This document shows, in pieces, positions 8,649 to 16,680 of a DNA stretch of 64,000 bases. The stretch comes from BOG-938 sp048498155 (GTDB lineage Bacteria; Pseudomonadota; Alphaproteobacteria; Caulobacterales; Caulobacteraceae): assembly GCA_048498155.1 (NCBI GenBank), contig JBEHYN010000003.1, positions 1 through 64,000 on the forward strand. The letters are read 5' to 3'. Made by a program: the position numbers and the translations under genes. Numbering within the stretch: the first letter of the stretch is position 1; each line of letters begins with the position of its first letter. The notes under the pieces were generated by a model that ran no database searches, was not told the DNA's origin, and saw only the letters and a program-made list of their open reading frames with translations.

Positions 8649-9294
8649 TGTTCCGCTTCGCCACAAGCAGTCATCCCAGTGCTTCCGATATCGTAATGTC
8701 GAAAACCCAGACTCCTTCGCGTTCTTGCGCATCCCCAGTGAGGTGCAGCCGTCCCTACAGAAGTTCAAGGGTCGGATTGAACCACCGAACGCGCGAACAA
8801 ATGCGAGATTTTACGAGAACCGCGTGCACCGCATTTGCTCGCGAGCACCACTAAGTTATTGAAAACAATGAAAAGTCCGTCCAGTCCATCATGGGCGCAA
8901 TAGATAACTTATTGATTTTATTCATGTTTTTCGGACAAAATCGGCCCTATGCACGACTGGACGGATTCACACGGGATTTCATGAACTTAGAAGCACTGAT
9001 GTGCAATCCGGTTGGAAAAAGTCGAGTGAATGCGCATGAACACGCGCACGGGTGTGCATGTTCTCGTGTCGACGTGGCGCCAGCCAGTATGAGCTCCGAC
9101 GATAATCTAAGGGTTATAGAACCCCGGAGATATTAGAACTTAAGGGTTATCGCCAAGGTCTTCCTAGGGTGCGGGTCTTGCGTTCCTGCGGCGGGCGACT
9201 GGGCGACCGCCTCTGTGCATCGTTCCAGATCACGGCCTGCTGACGACCATCGTACGCGCAACGTTTCGACGCAGGGGAGCGGACGGCACAGGTC
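8649..9294. other. Intergenic, holds first dusA-like attachment sequence
   Basis: Nearly 650 bases with no credible gene. The region from 8876 to 9013 is annotated separately as a dusA-derived repeat. The surroundings are more AT-rich than the flanking genes and contain repeated AAGGGTTAT-type words near 9107-9150. These could be integrase or excisionase arm sites, which is speculative. Confidence 0.5.
8876..9013 (-). repeat. dusA-like attachment sequence, copy 1
   Basis: Read on the minus strand, the left end encodes KLSIAPMMDWTDFS, the conserved N-terminal core of tRNA-dihydrouridine synthase A. The frame soon stops, so this is not a functional dusA. The 138-bp block aligns without gaps with 11927-12064. 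The core TCCGTCCAG at 8876 recurs inverted as CTGGACGGA at 8957-8965. The 5' end of dusA is a known target of a family of phage and island integrases, so this is best read as an attachment-site remnant. Confidence 0.7.
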
Positions 9295-10461
9295 CTAGTT
9301 TAGCCGCATCGTCATGGCCTCTGAGGGAGTGTCTTCGCCATGACCTTCGACGCCTGCCCGGGAATATTCATTCCATCCGATGAGGAAGCCGTTTTCGATG
9401 GGGCGTATCGATGGGATCGAGGACTCGGCGGCCGTCGACGTCAGCCGCCAAATCTCGGGGCGCGGGTTGCCTCGGGCGTCGAAAAACTGAGCGTAGAGTT
9501 CGTTTTGCCCGGCCTGCGCGTCGCACCAGACCAGGGCCAGGCGGTCGCCATTCCAGGCCAGATAGGCGCCGATCGATGGCGCGTCGGTGTGGGTGATCCG
9601 CCGGGCCGGCAGCTTGTCGCCCCGCAGCAGATCGGCCGCCGGCAGCACCGCAAGATAGACTTCCTGATTGCCATCCCGCTCATCAAACCAGGTCACGGCG
9701 GCTTGCCCCCTGCGGCTGATTTGCAGGTCGGGGTAGAGCGAGGCCTTGCCGTCGCTGGCCGTCAGCTGCCGGCGCCGGATCGACGCGCCGTCCACGGCGA
9801 CGAGTTGAAGCTCGTGCGGGGCCGCACCCGCGGCACTGTCATAGACCAGATAGAATACGCCCCTTGCATCGACGGCGGCATTGAGATTCCACGTCTTGCG
9901 GCTCGCTGGAGCAACCGCCCGGGCAGCCTCGATCGAACGGCCATCCAGGGCGAAAGTCTGGGTCCATACCTGCGCCGCATCCGGATCGTCGGTCGGGCTT
10001 TCGATCCAGGCAGCAAACAGGCTGCCTCCTTGCGCCCTAACGACCGGGTTGCGGGCTCGACCGCCGGCCCCGTCCAAACGAACACGCCAGACCGGTACGC
10101 CCCGGCGATCAAGCCGCGCGAGCCAGGCGCTCAGCGCGCCCGTGGCCGTATCCTTTTCGTACCAGGCCAGTACCGGGTCGCCGTCGGCCAACTGCAAGTC
10201 CGGCTCATAGGCGGCGTGCGAGCCGTCGGTGACCTGAACGGAAGTCGCCGTAGGTCGGCCGCTCGCCGTCAGCCATTCGAAGTGGATTGCATCGCGGCCG
10301 GTCCGGTCGCCATGCCATGCGATGGCCGCCTGATCGCCCGAGGTCGCCACCGTGACCTCATAGGCCTTCATGTCGGTGGGACTGACCTTGTGCGCCGCGC
10401 TGCATCCCGCGAGCAGCAGGAGACAACCTGACGCCAGCCACGATAGGCTAGGCGTGTGCAC
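9295..10461 (-). CDS. Secreted lipoprotein with beta-propeller-like repeats
   Basis: A 388-residue protein starting with a lipoprotein signal peptide (LASGCLLLLAGCSAAH, lipobox LAGC). The mature part has recurring blades such as AIAWHGDRTGRDAIHFEWL, PVLAWYEKDTATGALSAWL and AVTWFDERDGNQEVYLAVL, each an aromatic strand followed by a D-G turn, as in exo-sialidase/BNR-like or other six- to seven-bladed propellers. It is probably anchored in the outer or inner membrane facing the periplasm. Its 5' end overlaps the next upstream gene (10448-10882) by 14 bases. Function unknown. Confidence 0.75.
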   Translation of the reverse strand: MHTPSLSWLASGCLLLLAGCSAAHKVSPTDMKAYEVTVATSGDQAAIAWHGDRTGRDAIHFEWLTASGRPTATSVQVTDGSHAAYEPDLQLADGDPVLAWYEKDTATGALSAWLARLDRRGVPVWRVRLDGAGGRARNPVVRAQGGSLFAAWIESPTDDPDAAQVWTQTFALDGRSIEAARAVAPASRKTWNLNAAVDARGVFYLVYDSAAGAAPHELQLVAVDGASIRRRQLTASDGKASLYPDLQISRRGQAAVTWFDERDGNQEVYLAVLPAADLLRGDKLPARRITHTDAPSIGAYLAWNGDRLALVWCDAQAGQNELYAQFFDARGNPRPEIWRLTSTAAESSIPSIRPIENGFLIGWNEYSRAGVEGHGEDTPSEAMTMRLN

Positions 10462-10882
10462 GCGCCACGCCGCGCCAGCGCACGCCGGCCAGAAGACCCA
10501 GAAGCGCGAGCACGGGCCAAATAAGGGACCACGGCGACAGCGGCTGAGCCGACGCGGCGCGCGGTTTGGGCGGAGGCTGGATCAGGGTGCGGGTCTCCTC
10601 GCTCATCACCATGCCCTTCAACATATCGGCTGCCTTCTGGGCCAGGGTCTGCGCCTTGGCGGAGGGGGCCGCGGCTCGCGGCCGGTTGGCCGCTGGGGCT
10701 GGGGCCGCGGCGGCGGCAGGCTGAAGCTGGGCGTTCGCGCGGGTCTGTTCTGCGTGCTCCCGCGCTTCGTTGGACTTGGTGAAGGTCTCCAAACTCTGCG
10801 CGGCGGTCTCGATTCTGCGGCCCATCGCCTTCTCCAGCTTCGCGCGCGCCTGAGCGATGGCTGGTGGGATGTTCACCGCCAT
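10448..10882 (-). CDS. Hypothetical protein with C-terminal membrane anchor
   Basis: About 144 residues. A helical, charged N-terminal half (KLEKAMGRRIETAAQSLETF..NEAREHAEQ) is followed by an Ala/Pro-rich linker and a C-terminal hydrophobic segment (SLIWPVLALLGLLAGVRW). It overlaps the lipoprotein gene by 14 bases and is probably its operon partner. The first codons run antisense to the start of the truncated FAD-oxidoreductase reading frame, so the N-terminus may be junction-derived; the true start could be the Met of MGRRIETAAQ. No family is recognised. Confidence 0.55.
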   Translation of the reverse strand: MAVNIPPAIAQARAKLEKAMGRRIETAAQSLETFTKSNEAREHAEQTRANAQLQPAAAAAPAPAANRPRAAAPSAKAQTLAQKAADMLKGMVMSEETRTLIQPPPKPRAASAQPLSPWSLIWPVLALLGLLAGVRWRGVARAHA

Positions 10883-11359
10883 CGGCTGGCGCCCAGCGTG
10901 GCGCACAGGGTGCAGGACCTGGTCGCCCGAAAGGAACTCACTGTCCTCTCAGGACGGATTATCGATTTCGCGGTCACCGAGCGGAAGGTCACAGCGACCT
11001 GGATACCCCGGGGAGCCCGATATCAGCGCCGGCTGACGGTCGACGCCGTCATAAACTGCACCGGACTGGGCGGGGACATCCAGACATCGGGACAGCGGCT
11101 CATTCGGTCGCTCCTGCAACGCGGCATGATCAGAGCGGACCCGCTCGGCCTGGGCCTCGATGTCGATGATCGATCGCAGGTCATGGGCGCGGACTGGACA
11201 GTGCAGGCTGGGCTCTTCGCCGTCGGCGCCCTCACCCGTGGTCAGTTCTGGGAGATCGTGTCCGTGCCCGACATTCGGGTGCAAGCCGCCGCTGTGGCCA
11301 CGACGATTGGAGACCGACTGAGGGCGATCCGAACGCCGGTTGAGGCCCAATGCGCCTGA
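10862..11359 (+). pseudogene. C-terminal remnant of an FAD/NAD(P)-binding oxidoreductase
   Basis: The frame carries WWDVHRHRLAPSVAHRV followed by a Rossmann-like stretch (VINCTGLGGD) and QAGLFAVGALTRGQFWEIVSVPDIRVQA, a pattern typical of the C-terminal half of FAD/NAD(P)-binding proteins found next to nitrate or sulfur genes in proteobacteria. The N-terminal FAD-binding GxGxxG half is absent: upstream of 10862 the sequence turns into the antisense membrane-protein gene. It overlaps the small gene at 11350 by 10 bases, so that downstream neighbour was kept when the front was lost. Confidence 0.65.
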
Positions 11360-11619
11360 GCACGCCGCCCGGGCAAAGGGACTGTATCCGCCTCCATCTC
11401 GACGATGGGGAAATCCTGGCCCTCTATGCGGCGCCCGAAAGCGCGGGCCTGTCGCCCGGACAGGCCCTGCTGATCGCCGACGCGTCAGATCAGCGTGCGC
11501 TCTGCACCTTCATGGATGTGCTGCAGCGTGCGATGCGGGGCAGCCCCGAGGGATATACAGGGGCCTTCGTGAACAGGGCCGACCTCGACCGTTTCTCCGG
11601 CCATCTGCTGGATGACTGA
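11350..11619 (+). CDS. Small hypothetical protein
   Basis: An 89-residue acidic protein (GQRDCIRLHLDDGEILALYAAPES..LDRFSGHLLDD) with no signal peptide or membrane segment. It overlaps the 3' end of the truncated FAD oxidoreductase by 10 bases in a different frame, as expected for an operon partner of the intact enzyme. The family is not recognised. Even codon use and a good start make it a plausible gene, but with its partner broken it may no longer be functional. Confidence 0.5.
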   Translation: MRLSTPPGQRDCIRLHLDDGEILALYAAPESAGLSPGQALLIADASDQRALCTFMDVLQRAMRGSPEGYTGAFVNRADLDRFSGHLLDD

Positions 11620-12348
11620 GCGCTTCACTGACCTCGCGTATCCCCCAAAGGAGCGGGACCGGAGCGGACAAAGAGGCAGAAGCGCGCGTCAATCGGGCGC
11701 GAGTCACGCAGCAATGGGTTCGACACAGGTTGATGGTCCCCAAGGCGCGGCGGTCGCATCGAAGCATCGGACAGGTTCTAGGAGACTCGGCCGCAGACGC
11801 GCATCGATCGCGGCTTCATCGGTCCTGGTCGAGCGTCCGCGCGCGAGCGATAGCGAAAAGAAACGCGAACATCGGTGAACAAATCGTGCACCCATCCTGG
11901 ACTAAGGGATTGTTTTTACTGAATACTCCGTCCAGTCCATCATGGGCGCAACGGATAACATATTGATTTTATAGATGAATTTAGGCTGAAATGGAGCCGA
12001 TGTGTGATTGGACGGATTCACGCATAATTTCATGCACTTAGAAGCACGGGCGTGCAATCCGGTTCGCGGAAAATCGAGCAGATCGACGTTAGGATGTGCC
12101 ACCCGTGCATCCAGTCACATGTGAACACAGGCGATCGCAGGCCCCCGCCCATAACCTTTAGGTTATAAAAATTCAGCCAGACGATAACTCAAGGACTAAC
12201 GGCGCAGCTCTCCCATAGCCGCGAAACGTGACGCGAGCCCCGCATCGCGCCGACTTTGGACACAGCAGTTGACACCGCTGGATCGAGTAGAACAAAACAA
12301 ATACTCTGGGTCGGCTAGCCAACCTCCTTTCCCGACGCTGGACTCACC
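11620..12348. other. Intergenic, holds second dusA-like attachment sequence
   Basis: About 730 bases without a convincing gene. It contains the repeat at 11927-12064 and, at about 12151-12167, the dyad ATAACCTTTAGGTTAT, comparable to AGGGTTAT words near the first copy. The right end must contain the promoter of the gene at 12349. Short frames at 11612-11966 have no protein signature. Confidence 0.5.
11927..12064 (-). repeat. dusA-like attachment sequence, copy 2
   Basis: On the minus strand it encodes INMLSVAPMMDWTEYS, the dusA N-terminal core, followed shortly by a stop. The 138-bp block is collinear with copy 1 (8876-9013) without gaps, and both end in CTTAGAAGCAC..GTGCAATCCGGTT. The distance to copy 1 is 3051 bases. 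It looks like the shared boundary of two cassettes that each inserted at a dusA-type site. Confidence 0.7.
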
Positions 12349-12900
12349 ATGTCGACCGACACTTCGAGAACAACTCCCGATCCCTCATTCTTCAACGGCC
12401 GGTTCATGGTCGAGATCGAACAATGGAATTGGGCTCTGACGGTCGGTCTGAGCCATCCGCGGGCGATCGCGAGCCAACGGTTCCAGGGTGGTCTTATGTA
12501 CACTCGGCCCGTTGTCGTTACCGGCCGAATCCGCGCCCCGAGCCCCCATCGTGGCGCGCAGATTTCGGTTTGGATCTCTACATTTGGCCGAAAGGTTCGG
12601 TTCAACGCCCGCAGCGGGGACGTCGGTCGTTTCTACCGGAATCGAATGGGCGACGAAGGATCGCCGTTCGAAGCGAGCCTTCGCCTCCCTGAAGATGCCT
12701 TGTCGCACGCGCTGATATGCCTCAGTTCGACCTGGAAGTTCTTGGACATCTGGACCGCAACGAACGAAGCCGACAGCGCCGTCACGATCTACAGCTTCTC
12801 CGAAGCGATCCACCCGAACATCGCCGAATGGGCGGGTCCGGAATTGGACCCGCCGTTATGCGCGCGCCCTCACCGCCCAGGCGGGCCGAACCCGAGCTGA
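12349..12900 (+). CDS. Hypothetical protein
   Basis: A 183-residue protein, apparently beta-rich (FMVEIEQWNWALTVGLSHP, then GGLMYTRPVVVTGRI, then ISVWISTFGRKVRF), with no signal peptide or membrane segment. No family is recognised. Its 3' end overlaps the convergent toxin-like gene (12870-13526) by 31 bases. Location inside an attachment-site-bounded cassette next to HipBA suggests an accessory role, possibly phage or defence related, but nothing in the sequence proves that. Confidence 0.6.
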   Translation: MSTDTSRTTPDPSFFNGRFMVEIEQWNWALTVGLSHPRAIASQRFQGGLMYTRPVVVTGRIRAPSPHRGAQISVWISTFGRKVRFNARSGDVGRFYRNRMGDEGSPFEASLRLPEDALSHALICLSSTWKFLDIWTATNEADSAVTIYSFSEAIHPNIAEWAGPELDPPLCARPHRPGGPNPS

Positions 12901-13526
12901 GGTATCCCAATCAAATCCGTGCGATTGCACGTGGCTAGGCGCTCCATTTGGTTCTCCCAGCATTTGGGCGACTTCGCTTGCTGACAGATCCTGCGATCAT
13001 TGTTGAATTGCTGGTTGCACTGAGGCTTGTCGCTCCACTCTCCCCTCCGTGACGACGATCCTCCCCCTGCGCCTCCGTCTCTAGGACTGAACATCGGTGG
13101 GCGGGGAGCCGGACTTCTACCGGGCAGCAGATCTCCTGTTTGCGGATTGTGGCAATTGATGCATCCATTGATCGGCCAGCGGCCCCAAGCAGGGAACGTA
13201 GCCGCGGCGAGCTGAAAGCCGCTGGTGTCGGCATCCGACATCGGCAGTGGGACGGATGCGCGCTCGCTCCGAAGCCGATTGGGGCCGGTCTGCCGCGAAA
13301 TGACATCGGCATGGCTTGAGCCCGCGTCGGTTGATGCCGCCGCGGGCATTGATGCGGCTTCTGAATCGCCATGGGGTTGAGGATCGTCAGGCTGAGAAAA
13401 GAAGGCGTCGTAGGCGCGGCTCGCAGCTTGGCGCTTCTCCTCTTCGATTTCCGCCGGCGACCGCAAGTACCACTTAGTAAGCGCGTCACCATTGAGGCGC
13501 GCGGGATCGATCTGGCCATAGGGCAT
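12870..13526 (-). CDS. Toxin-like protein with Cys-rich C-terminal domain
   Basis: About 218 residues. The N-terminus (MPYGQIDPARLNGDALTKWY, then LRSPAEIEEEKRQAASRAYDAFF) is a recurring leader domain, followed by a low-complexity Ala/Ser/Pro linker, a CINCHN motif and a C-terminal domain with regularly placed cysteines (KPQCNQQFNNDRRICQQ, SPKCWENQMERLATCN). The modular layout of conserved front, linker and variable Cys-containing tail recalls polymorphic toxins. The ATG at 13526 is chosen because the family N-terminus begins there. No immunity gene can be named. Confidence 0.6.
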   Translation of the reverse strand: MPYGQIDPARLNGDALTKWYLRSPAEIEEEKRQAASRAYDAFFSQPDDPQPHGDSEAASMPAAASTDAGSSHADVISRQTGPNRLRSERASVPLPMSDADTSGFQLAAATFPAWGRWPINGCINCHNPQTGDLLPGRSPAPRPPMFSPRDGGAGGGSSSRRGEWSDKPQCNQQFNNDRRICQQAKSPKCWENQMERLATCNRTDLIGIPQLGFGPPGR

Positions 13527-13946
13527 GGGTGCTCTCCTCATGGAAATGACCCGCGCTCAGCGGCGGCGGGCGCGTAGCGGCTGTGCCGCTGCGAACAATG
13601 ATCGGGAGTGCGTGGCTCTTGGTGCGGCGCCTTGTCCGCTCAGCGGCGGGTGGCGCGCGGCAGTGATCGACGCCTCGGCACCATCTCACAATCGAAGGTG
13701 TGCGTCAAGAACAAAATAGGAACATTATGTGCGGCCGCGGATGTGTAGCATAGAACTGTGTCGCGCCGGTAGAACGCGGCTTCAGACCGAAGATCTGAAG
13801 GAAGCGAAAATTGCACCATAAAAAGCGCGCTAATCGGCTTTGCGCATGCTTTATCGCGTACCATCCCCGTCGTTAAGCTTGCAAAGGGGATATATGCACC
13901 ATAAATCGTGCGTTATCACTATCCGGCCCCTAATTTTGGTGCAATC
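13527..13946. other. Intergenic region upstream of hipBA
   Basis: About 420 bases. It must contain the promoters for the toxin-like gene (minus) and hipBA (plus). The right part carries the repeated GCACCATAAA words described separately; the left part shows nothing recognisable. Confidence 0.45.
13813..13942. promoter_or_regulatory. Putative HipB operator repeats
   Basis: GCACCATAAA occurs at 13813-13822 and 13896-13905, and a reverse-oriented relative TTTTGGTGC at 13934-13942, the last only 5 bases before the hipB start. The second copy is part of a dyad with GTGC at 13908-13911. HipB-type antitoxins commonly bind several dyads upstream of their own operon, so this fits autoregulation. It is inferred from position and repetition only. 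Confidence 0.5.
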
Positions 13947-14276
13947 ATGAAGGCCTCCAAAGCCCAGTCCGCCCTGCCCTTGCCCGTCAAACGCGCCCTG
14001 GCGACGCTCGGCCGCGATATCTCCACGGCGCGGCGTCGGCGCAGCATCACCATCGCGACCCTGGCGGAGCGCGCCTTCATCGGGCGCAACACCGTCACCC
14101 GGGTGGAGCGCGGCGACCCCGGCGTGGCGCTCGGCATCTACGCCACCGTGCTGTTCGTCCTGGGCATGGCCGACCGGTTGGCGAGCCTCGCCGACCCCAC
14201 CACCGACCAGGTGGGACTGACGCTGGCCGAGGAGCAACTGCCCAAGCGGGTCCGCGCCAAGGCGGAAGCCCGCTGA
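13947..14276 (+). CDS. hipB: Xre-family antitoxin, HipB-like
   Basis: About 109 residues with an Xre-type helix-turn-helix (VKRALATLGRDISTARRRRS, ITIATLAERAFIGRNTVTRVERGDPG). It stands immediately before hipA with a 1-base gap, the usual antitoxin-toxin order. It should neutralise HipA and repress the operon. The ATG at 13947 is preferred to one at 13908 because the homologous region begins after it and the upstream piece overlaps likely operators. Confidence 0.85.
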   Translation: MKASKAQSALPLPVKRALATLGRDISTARRRRSITIATLAERAFIGRNTVTRVERGDPGVALGIYATVLFVLGMADRLASLADPTTDQVGLTLAEEQLPKRVRAKAEAR

Positions 14277-14277
14277 G

Positions 14278-15519
14278 ATGGACCGCGAGATCGAGGTTCA
14301 CATCGACTGGGACGGGGCGACGCGGCCGGTGGGCCGCCTGTGGGCCCGGGCCAAGGGCGCGCGCCAGACCTGCTCGTTCGCCTATGACGCGGCCTGGCTG
14401 GGCCTGCCCGGCGCTTTTCCCCTCGACCCCAACCTCCCGTTGGTGCGGGGCGACGCCCATTGGGACGGCGGACTGTTCAACGCCTTCAGCGACCCGGCGC
14501 CCGACCGCTGGGGCCGCAGCCTGATGGGCCGGCGCGAGCGCGCGCTGGCCAAGGCAGAGGGACGCGCGCCCCGCACCCTGATGGAGGCGGACTTCCTGAT
14601 GCTGGTGGAGGACCAGACGCGCCTGGGCGCTCTGCGCTTCCGCGACCAGGGCGCAGAGGCTTTTCAGGCGGCCGACGCCCATCCGATTCCGACGCTGGTC
14701 GCCCTGCCGAAGCTGCTGGGGGCAGCCCGCCGCGTCCTCGACGACAAGGAGACCGACGAGGACCTACGCCTGCTGCTCGCCCCCGGCAGTTCCTTGGGCG
14801 GCGCCCGGCCGAAAGCCTCGGTGCTCGGCGCCGGTGGCCAGCTTCTGATGGCCAAGTTCCCGAGCGAGGCCGACGACTGGCCGATTCCCGTCTGGGAGTC
14901 GGTGGCCATGACACTCGCCGAACGGGCCGGGATCGTGGTGCCGACCTTCCAGCTGCGCCAGGTGGCCAAGCGGCCCGTGCTGATGATATCGCGCTTCGAC
15001 CGCACGGCCGATGGTCGCCGCCGGCCATTCTGCTCAGCGCTCACAGCCCTGGGCGCCGCTGACGGCGAGACTCGCAGCTACCTGGAACTGGTCGATGTCC
15101 TGCGCCAAGGCGGCGCTGACGCTCCTGGTGACGCGGCCCAACTCTGGCGGCGGATGGTGTTCAACGTCCTGATCTCCAACACCGACGACCATCTGCGCAA
15201 CCATGGCTTCCTGCGCGAGCCCGGCGGCTGGCGTCTCTCACCGGCCTACGACCTCAACCCCACGCCGGTCGATGTGAGGCCCAGGATCCACGCGCTGGCT
15301 CTCAACGAGACCGACCAGGACGCGTCGCTAGAGACGGTGCTGGGCGTCGCGGCCCAATTTCGGCTCGACAAGCCCGAGGCCACGGCCATCGCCAAGGCGG
15401 TCGGCGGCGTGGTCGCCACCTGGCGTGAGGTGGCCGGTCAGCATGGCCTGACCGCCAACCAGATCGACCGCATGGCCAGCGCCTTCGAGCACGAAGATCT
15501 GGCGCACGCCATCGCCTGA
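14278..15519 (+). CDS. hipA: HipA-family serine/threonine kinase toxin
   Basis: A 413-residue HipA kinase. Visible motifs are the nucleotide-binding loop GSSLGGARPKA (about 170-180), VLMISRFDR (235-242), the catalytic loop VFNVLISNTDDHLRNHGF (295-311, Asp303/304) and the metal-binding AYDLNP (323-328). HipA kinases phosphorylate glutamyl-tRNA synthetase or other synthetases and cause growth arrest. Length and motifs are complete, so the toxin appears active. Paired with hipB, it makes up most of the cassette between dusA-like copies 2 and 3. Confidence 0.92.
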   Translation: MDREIEVHIDWDGATRPVGRLWARAKGARQTCSFAYDAAWLGLPGAFPLDPNLPLVRGDAHWDGGLFNAFSDPAPDRWGRSLMGRRERALAKAEGRAPRTLMEADFLMLVEDQTRLGALRFRDQGAEAFQAADAHPIPTLVALPKLLGAARRVLDDKETDEDLRLLLAPGSSLGGARPKASVLGAGGQLLMAKFPSEADDWPIPVWESVAMTLAERAGIVVPTFQLRQVAKRPVLMISRFDRTADGRRRPFCSALTALGAADGETRSYLELVDVLRQGGADAPGDAAQLWRRMVFNVLISNTDDHLRNHGFLREPGGWRLSPAYDLNPTPVDVRPRIHALALNETDQDASLETVLGVAAQFRLDKPEATAIAKAVGGVVATWREVAGQHGLTANQIDRMASAFEHEDLAHAIA

Positions 15520-15970
15520 ATTTCGCTCAGGCGCGCGACAAAAGAGCGACGCCCGATAGATGAAACCGTAGCCCATAGCTGGCCATGCATGGCGTGAGCG
15601 GCACGTACAGTGCGTGCGACAGCGCGGTGTGGCGCATGACCGAAAAGGTCGCCGTGCGACCGCCCGCTATAGGGTCGGGAGGGGAAACTTATCGGGCATA
15701 CTACGCCCTGATCGGGTGAACGAAGGCGAACGAAAACGCGAACGGCGGTGCACTATTTTTGCACTCGCCCCAAGCTAACCAATTGATTTAATGAATAACT
15801 CCATCCAGTCCATCATGGGGGCTACGGATAGCCTATGGGATTGGAATTCTGACACTTTTCCATAAAATCGTTGGGGCAGACCGCGCCTTTGTACACCGAT
15901 TTGAAGCCACGTGATGGTGTGCTTGAAAACCATAGCTCTTAGAGCTATATATCGCCGGGTGTCGTGACCC
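15520..15970. other. Intergenic, holds third dusA-like sequence
   Basis: About 450 bases after hipA. The only recognisable element is the dusA-like core at 15800-15830. The rest must carry the promoter of the toxin gene at 15971. No terminator with a T-run stands out behind hipA. Confidence 0.45.
15800..15830 (-). repeat. dusA-like attachment sequence, copy 3 (core only)
   Basis: Minus-strand translation gives HRLSVAPMMDWMELF, again the dusA N-terminal core. Similarity to copies 1 and 2 covers only about 31 bases around CCAGTCCATCATGGG; the right arm differs. The distance to copy 2 is about 3.87 kb. It probably marks the far end of the HipBA cassette. Confidence 0.65.
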
Positions 15971-16363
15971 ATGAGCGTTTACAAGACTAAGGATTTTTCG
16001 AGGTTCGCCCGCAAGGCGGATTTGGGCAGCTTGGAATTGCTCGAAGCGGCCAAGGCTGTGGCGTCCGGGCAATGGGACGCCGATCTCGGAGGCGGAGTCT
16101 TCAAGCAGCGGATCGCCCGTGAAGGCGGCGGCAAGTCAGGCGGCTTTCGGACGATCATCCTGTTCAAGGTCGGCGGACACAGCTTCTTCGTCCACGGCTT
16201 TGCCAAGAACGAGAAAGCGAACATCACGCCCAAGGAACTCAAGGCGCTGAAGAAATTGGCCGTCAGCTTCCTTGGCCTCGACGCAGAGGCCTTGAAGAAG
16301 GTGAGCGCCACCGGTGAGATTGCAGAGGTTACGAACGATGGCGAAGACGGCAAGCAAGACTGA
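15971..16363 (+). CDS. RelE/HigB-type toxin
   Basis: A 130-residue protein of the RelE-like toxin group: SVYKTKDFSRFARKADLG, a central GGVFKQRIAREGGGKSGGFR and FRTIILFKVGGHSFFVHGFAKN followed by NEKANITPKELKALKKLA. Toxins of this fold cleave mRNA at the ribosome or in free form. The gene precedes and overlaps the antitoxin by 26 bases, the toxin-first order typical of higBA. It lies directly to the right of dusA-like copy 3. Confidence 0.85.
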   Translation: MSVYKTKDFSRFARKADLGSLELLEAAKAVASGQWDADLGGGVFKQRIAREGGGKSGGFRTIILFKVGGHSFFVHGFAKNEKANITPKELKALKKLAVSFLGLDAEALKKVSATGEIAEVTNDGEDGKQD

Positions 16364-16664
16364 GAGCGGCATCCTCGGCACGGTGCACAGAGCCGCCGCC
16401 GGCCTGCGTCGCGCCGGGGTTATCGACAAGGCGACCATGCGCGAGTTTGACGCCCTGTGCCTGACGCCGGTACAGCCGATGGCGCCGGAGGAAATCAAGG
16501 CGCTGCGGGAGCGCGAGCAGGTCTCCCAGCCGGTGTTCGCCCACTACCTGAACGTCCGCAAGGATGCGGTCAGCAAGTGGGAGCGCGGCGAGAAACGACC
16601 GGACGGGCCGTCGCTGAAGCTGCTGAATCTGGTGAGGGCGAAGGGACTGCGGGCGATAGCTTAG
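16338..16664 (+). CDS. HigA-like HTH antitoxin
   Basis: A 108-residue antitoxin with a C-terminal Xre-type HTH (KALREREQVSQPVFAHYLNV, then RKDAVSKWERGEKRP). The N-terminal segment MAKTASKTESGILGTVHRAA probably contacts the toxin. The ATG at 16338 lies inside the toxin 3' end; an earlier in-frame start adds eight residues with no similarity. The first 30 codons reappear as a partial copy at 18713. Confidence 0.85.
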   Translation: MAKTASKTESGILGTVHRAAAGLRRAGVIDKATMREFDALCLTPVQPMAPEEIKALREREQVSQPVFAHYLNVRKDAVSKWERGEKRPDGPSLKLLNLVRAKGLRAIA

Positions 16665-16680
16665 CGAAACCCTCGCTCAG

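Noticed and set aside
8891..9136. Plus-strand frame of 81 codons over the first dusA-like repeat
   Set aside because: It runs antisense through the attachment repeat; the corresponding frame is not kept in copy 2.
11612..11878. Plus-strand frame of 88 codons before dusA-like copy 2
   Set aside because: Low-complexity Arg/Ser-rich product and no homologous motif; the other frames are equally open.
13640..13864. Minus-strand frame of 74 codons upstream of hipB
   Set aside because: Overlaps the presumed operator/promoter region and shows no protein signature.
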